From Bacillota bacterium (lineage in GTDB: Bacteria > Bacillota_I > Bacilli_A > Erysipelotrichales > Erysipelotrichaceae): a DNA stretch of 8,626 nucleotides. Both the position numbers and the translations under genes were made by a program. Under the pieces are notes generated by a model. The model made no database searches. It saw only the letters and a list, made by a program, of their open reading frames with translations, and was not told where the DNA came from. Within the stretch, counting starts at the first letter, position 1. The number at the start of each line of letters is the position of its first letter. This document shows positions 7,355-8,626 of this stretch, in pieces. The stretch covers positions 1-8,626 of the forward strand of contig JAEWGY010000097.1 of assembly GCA_023388035.1 (NCBI GenBank), given 5' to 3'.

Positions 7355-7365
7355 TATGATAGAAT
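7355..7365 (+). promoter_or_regulatory. Extended -10 promoter for the flavin-reductase-like pair
   Basis: TATGATAGAAT resembles the extended -10 consensus with TAGAAT as the hexamer (7360-7365). No credible -35 is present because that region is the upstream terminator. It has the same shape and the same position behind a terminator as the promoter at 358-368. The predicted start near 7372 gives a 33-base leader that contains a strong Shine-Dalgarno. Confidence 0.65.
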
Positions 7366-7393
7366 GATTTATAAAATAAGTTTAAAATAGAAA

Positions 7394-7400
7394 AAGGAGG
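7394..7400 (+). promoter_or_regulatory. Shine-Dalgarno site of the first flavin-reductase-like gene
   Basis: AAGGAGG lies 4 bases before the ATG at 7405 and fixes that start. Among the four genes with their own recognisable promoter, this is the only one with a normal leader and ribosome site. Confidence 0.9.
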
Positions 7401-7404
7401 AAGC

Positions 7405-7935
7405 ATGAAAGAAATAAAAGTAGAAGAGCTTAATTTTAATCCTTTTACTACTTTTGGTAATGAGTGGTTTTTGTTAAGTGCTGGAAAAAATGAAGAAAAT
7501 TATAATACAATGACTGGTAGTTCAGCGCAGATAGGTTGTATCTGGCGACAAAATAATAAACAGATTCCTACTTGTATTGTCTACGCTAGAAAACAGCGAT
7601 ATACTAAAGAATTCTTAGATAATAATGATTATTTTAGCTTATCTTTCTTTACTGAATCAGAAAGGAAAAATCTTAATTATCTAGGGACAGTTAGTGGCAG
7701 GGATGAAGATAAGGTTAGTAAGGTTGGCTATAAACCTGACTTTATTAATGATACAGCGTATTTTGCGAATGCTAAGTTAGTTTTAATCTGTCGTAAACTT
7801 TATAGTGATGCAATTAAAAAGGATAAATTTATTGACAAGGAAATAGCACCTATGATTTATCCTAATGATGATTTCCATGATTTTTATATAGGTGAAATAG
7901 TTAAGATAATGGTGAGTGATGATGAGAGAAATTAA
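7405..7935 (+). CDS. Flavin-reductase-like (FMN-binding split-barrel) protein, diverged copy
   Basis: A 176-residue cytosolic protein of the flavin reductase-like/flavoredoxin family, in which FMN is bound in a split beta-barrel, often as a homodimer. Family features are NTMTGS (positions where relatives have NTMTISWG), QRYTKEF, the segment YFSLSFF, YLGTVSGRDEDKVSKVG, KLVLICRKLY, and a closing FYIGEIVKI. It is a paralogue of the next gene, with a similar start (MKEIKVEELNFNP), an identical 14-residue stretch SGRDEDKVSKVGYK, and the same ending. The loop after NTMT is unusual: SSAQIGCIWRQNNKQIP replaces SWGHLGLLWSKRPKNR, and it removes the Trp-Gly typical of the FMN-contact region. FMN binding may therefore be altered. 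The electron donor and substrate are unknown. The 3' end overlaps the second copy by 14 bases. Confidence 0.85.
   Translation: MKEIKVEELNFNPFTTFGNEWFLLSAGKNEENYNTMTGSSAQIGCIWRQNNKQIPTCIVYARKQRYTKEFLDNNDYFSLSFFTESERKNLNYLGTVSGRDEDKVSKVGYKPDFINDTAYFANAKLVLICRKLYSDAIKKDKFIDKEIAPMIYPNDDFHDFYIGEIVKIMVSDDERN
7911..7916 (+). promoter_or_regulatory. Likely ribosome site deciding the start of the second flavin-reductase-like gene
   Basis: GGTGAG lies 5 bases before the ATG at 7922, inside the end of the preceding gene. Possible starts are GTG 7916, ATG 7919 and ATG 7922. Only the last leaves usable spacing, and it gives MREIKIEDLKFNP, which lines up with the first residues of the paralogue (MKEIKVEELNFNP). 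Confidence 0.55.
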
Positions 7936-8437
7936 GATTGAAGATTTAAAATTTAATCCAATCACTGCCTTTCGTGATGATTGGGTTTTAGTTAGTGCAG
8001 GTAATAAAGACGCTTATAATACAATGACTATCTCTTGGGGACACTTAGGTTTATTATGGTCAAAAAGGCCTAAGAATCGCTATGTAGCATCATGCTATAT
8101 TAGACCTCAAAGATATACTAAGGAATTTATGGATAAGGAAGATTATTTTACTTTATCATTCTTTGAGAAAAAGGATCATAAGGAATTAGCTTATCTAGGT
8201 TCGCACTCTGGCAGGGATGAAGATAAGGTCAGTAAGGTTGGTTATAAGGCTAGCTTTGAAAATAATTACACCTACTTTGACAATGCTAAAATGGTTATCT
8301 TCTGTCGTAAAATCTATAATGATCGTTTTAATCCAGAACTTGTTAAAGATCCAGCTATCTTTAGTGAAACTTATCCCTTAAAGGATTATCACTATTTATA
8401 TATTGGTGAAATTGAAAAAGTTTATATCAGAGACTAA
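7922..8437 (+). CDS. Flavin-reductase-like (FMN-binding split-barrel) protein, canonical copy
   Basis: A 171-residue protein when started at ATG 7922; two upstream in-frame starts (GTG 7916, ATG 7919) would add two residues or one. It carries the family signatures in full: YNTMTISWGHLGLLW (FMN-contact loop), YIRPQRYTKEFM, YFTLSFFEKK, YLGSHSGRDEDKVSKVG, KMVIFCRKIY, a DYHYLYIGEIEKV ending, and the family's usual length. The function is inferred as an FMN-containing oxidoreductase or flavin reductase working with a cytosolic electron carrier; its partner is not visible here. It is translated from the same mRNA as its upstream paralogue, with a 14-base overlap, and is followed by a strong terminator. 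The tandem arrangement suggests local duplication. Confidence 0.9.
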   Translation: MREIKIEDLKFNPITAFRDDWVLVSAGNKDAYNTMTISWGHLGLLWSKRPKNRYVASCYIRPQRYTKEFMDKEDYFTLSFFEKKDHKELAYLGSHSGRDEDKVSKVGYKASFENNYTYFDNAKMVIFCRKIYNDRFNPELVKDPAIFSETYPLKDYHYLYIGEIEKVYIRD

Positions 8438-8443
8438 AATTAT

Positions 8444-8500
8444 TGATACGAAACCCATTTCTTGGACATAGAAATGGGATTCGTATCACTTTTTATTTTA
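8444..8500 (+). terminator. Long-stem intrinsic terminator after the flavin-reductase pair
   Basis: A 19-position hairpin pairs 8444-8462 (tgatacgaaacccatttct) with 8470-8488. There is a single A-A mismatch (8453/8479) and a 7-base loop tggacat. The tract ctttttatttta follows. An A-rich run just 5' of the stem would give a short T run on the opposite strand, so it could work in both directions. The stem is about twice as long as those of the other two terminators in the window. Confidence 0.9.
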
Positions 8501-8532
8501 GCTAGTAATTATTTTATTTATTTAAATTAAGT

Positions 8533-8538
8533 TATAAT
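8533..8538 (+). promoter_or_regulatory. -10 element for the last gene (leaderless)
   Basis: A perfect TATAAT sits 6 bases before the ATG at 8545, so the predicted start is the A of that ATG. The upstream DNA is a nearly pure A/T tract without a recognisable -35 hexamer; it might act as an UP-like element. No Shine-Dalgarno fits between the -10 and the ATG. Confidence 0.7.
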
Positions 8539-8544
8539 ATAAAT

Positions 8545-8626
8545 ATGAAATTAAAATTAGTTTTAATACTTATTATCTTATTTGTATTAAGCAGTAAAAT
8601 AAATGCCAGCATCAGTGTTTATGATC
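8545..8626 (+). CDS. N-terminus of a secreted protein (3' end outside window)
   Basis: The frame is open from ATG 8545 to the window end, 27 full codons. It starts MKLKLVLILIILFVLSS and continues KINASISVYD: a basic start, a hydrophobic core and a likely signal peptidase I site after INA (residue 21). No lipobox Cys is visible. The start is supported by a TATAAT placed for leaderless transcription and by the terminator upstream. Only the export signal can be read; the mature function is unknown. In signal peptide and promoter layout it resembles the secreted-protein gene at 6676. Confidence 0.7.
   Translation, partial: MKLKLVLILIILFVLSSKINASISVYD

Noticed and set aside
7783..7965. Open frame on the - strand across the junction of the flavin-reductase pair
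   Set aside because: Antisense to two clear coding regions; the composition follows the AT-rich complement.
7405..8437. A single flavin-reductase gene broken by a frameshift near 7916-7935
   Set aside because: Each part is full length with its own start and its own complete set of family motifs, so these are two paralogues.
8444..8488. Inverted repeat as an insertion-sequence end or a riboswitch
   Set aside because: It is a single compact hairpin directly after a stop codon, followed by a T tract, with no transposase or target duplication. A terminator explains it fully.
1..8626. Reassigned UGA=Trp code, as in Mycoplasma/Spiroplasma
   Set aside because: UGA ends the frames at 5046 and 5239 exactly where the neighbouring genes begin, and Trp positions in conserved motifs use TGG.
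1..8626. CRISPR array, defence island, tRNA or mobile element
   Set aside because: No regularly spaced repeats, no cloverleaf-like segments and no transposase or nuclease motifs were seen on either strand.

Overview
This is a low-GC, gene-dense bacterial window. Every supported gene lies on the + strand and most genes abut or overlap. The following point to a Bacillota- or Mycoplasmatota-type organism (Bacilli, perhaps a reduced-genome gut lineage of the RF39 or Erysipelotrichia kind): AT-rich codon choice, AAGGAGG-type ribosome binding sites, a Sua5-GlyA neighbourhood, a CBS/DRTGG family II pyrophosphatase, and a YwzB-like DUF1146 protein. The exact taxon is inference. UGA acts as a normal stop and Trp is encoded by UGG, so the recoded Mycoplasma/Spiroplasma code is not used.

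Layout. (1) Positions 1-312 hold the 3' end of enolase, closed by a clear intrinsic terminator. (2) A tight operon runs from 375 to 6636: threonylcarbamoyl-AMP synthase (Sua5/TsaC), serine hydroxymethyltransferase (GlyA), family II pyrophosphatase, a formate/nitrite-type channel, a shrunken amidohydrolase-like protein, a two-helix DUF1146 protein, and a WecA/TagO-like polyprenyl-phosphate sugar-phosphate transferase with a C-terminal extension. Neighbouring genes are separated by at most 3 nt or overlap by 1-20 nt. (3) At 6676-7326 there is a secreted protein of unknown function with its own promoter and terminator. (4) At 7405-8437 there are two tandem flavin-reductase-like paralogues with their own promoter, ended by a long hairpin terminator. 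(5) From 8545 a new gene for a secreted protein begins and runs off the window.

Together the genes are mostly housekeeping: glycolysis, tRNA t6A modification, one-carbon/serine metabolism and pyrophosphate removal. To these are added membrane and envelope functions (anion channel, lipid-linked glycan initiation, secreted proteins). Pyrophosphatase and Sua5 are compatible partners because threonylcarbamoyl-AMP synthesis releases PPi, but that link is loose.

The most interesting signal is regulatory. Three of the four recognisable promoters (before 375, 6676 and 8545) place the predicted transcription start on, or one base before, the A of the ATG, so these transcripts should be leaderless. 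Genes inside operons and the flavin-reductase pair use Shine-Dalgarno sites or translational coupling. Other points of interest are the amidohydrolase-like protein that has lost its catalytic barrel, the divergence of the cofactor-loop region in one flavin-reductase paralogue, and the transferase's extra C-terminal domain. I see no CRISPR array, tRNA, rRNA, mobile element or defence system.
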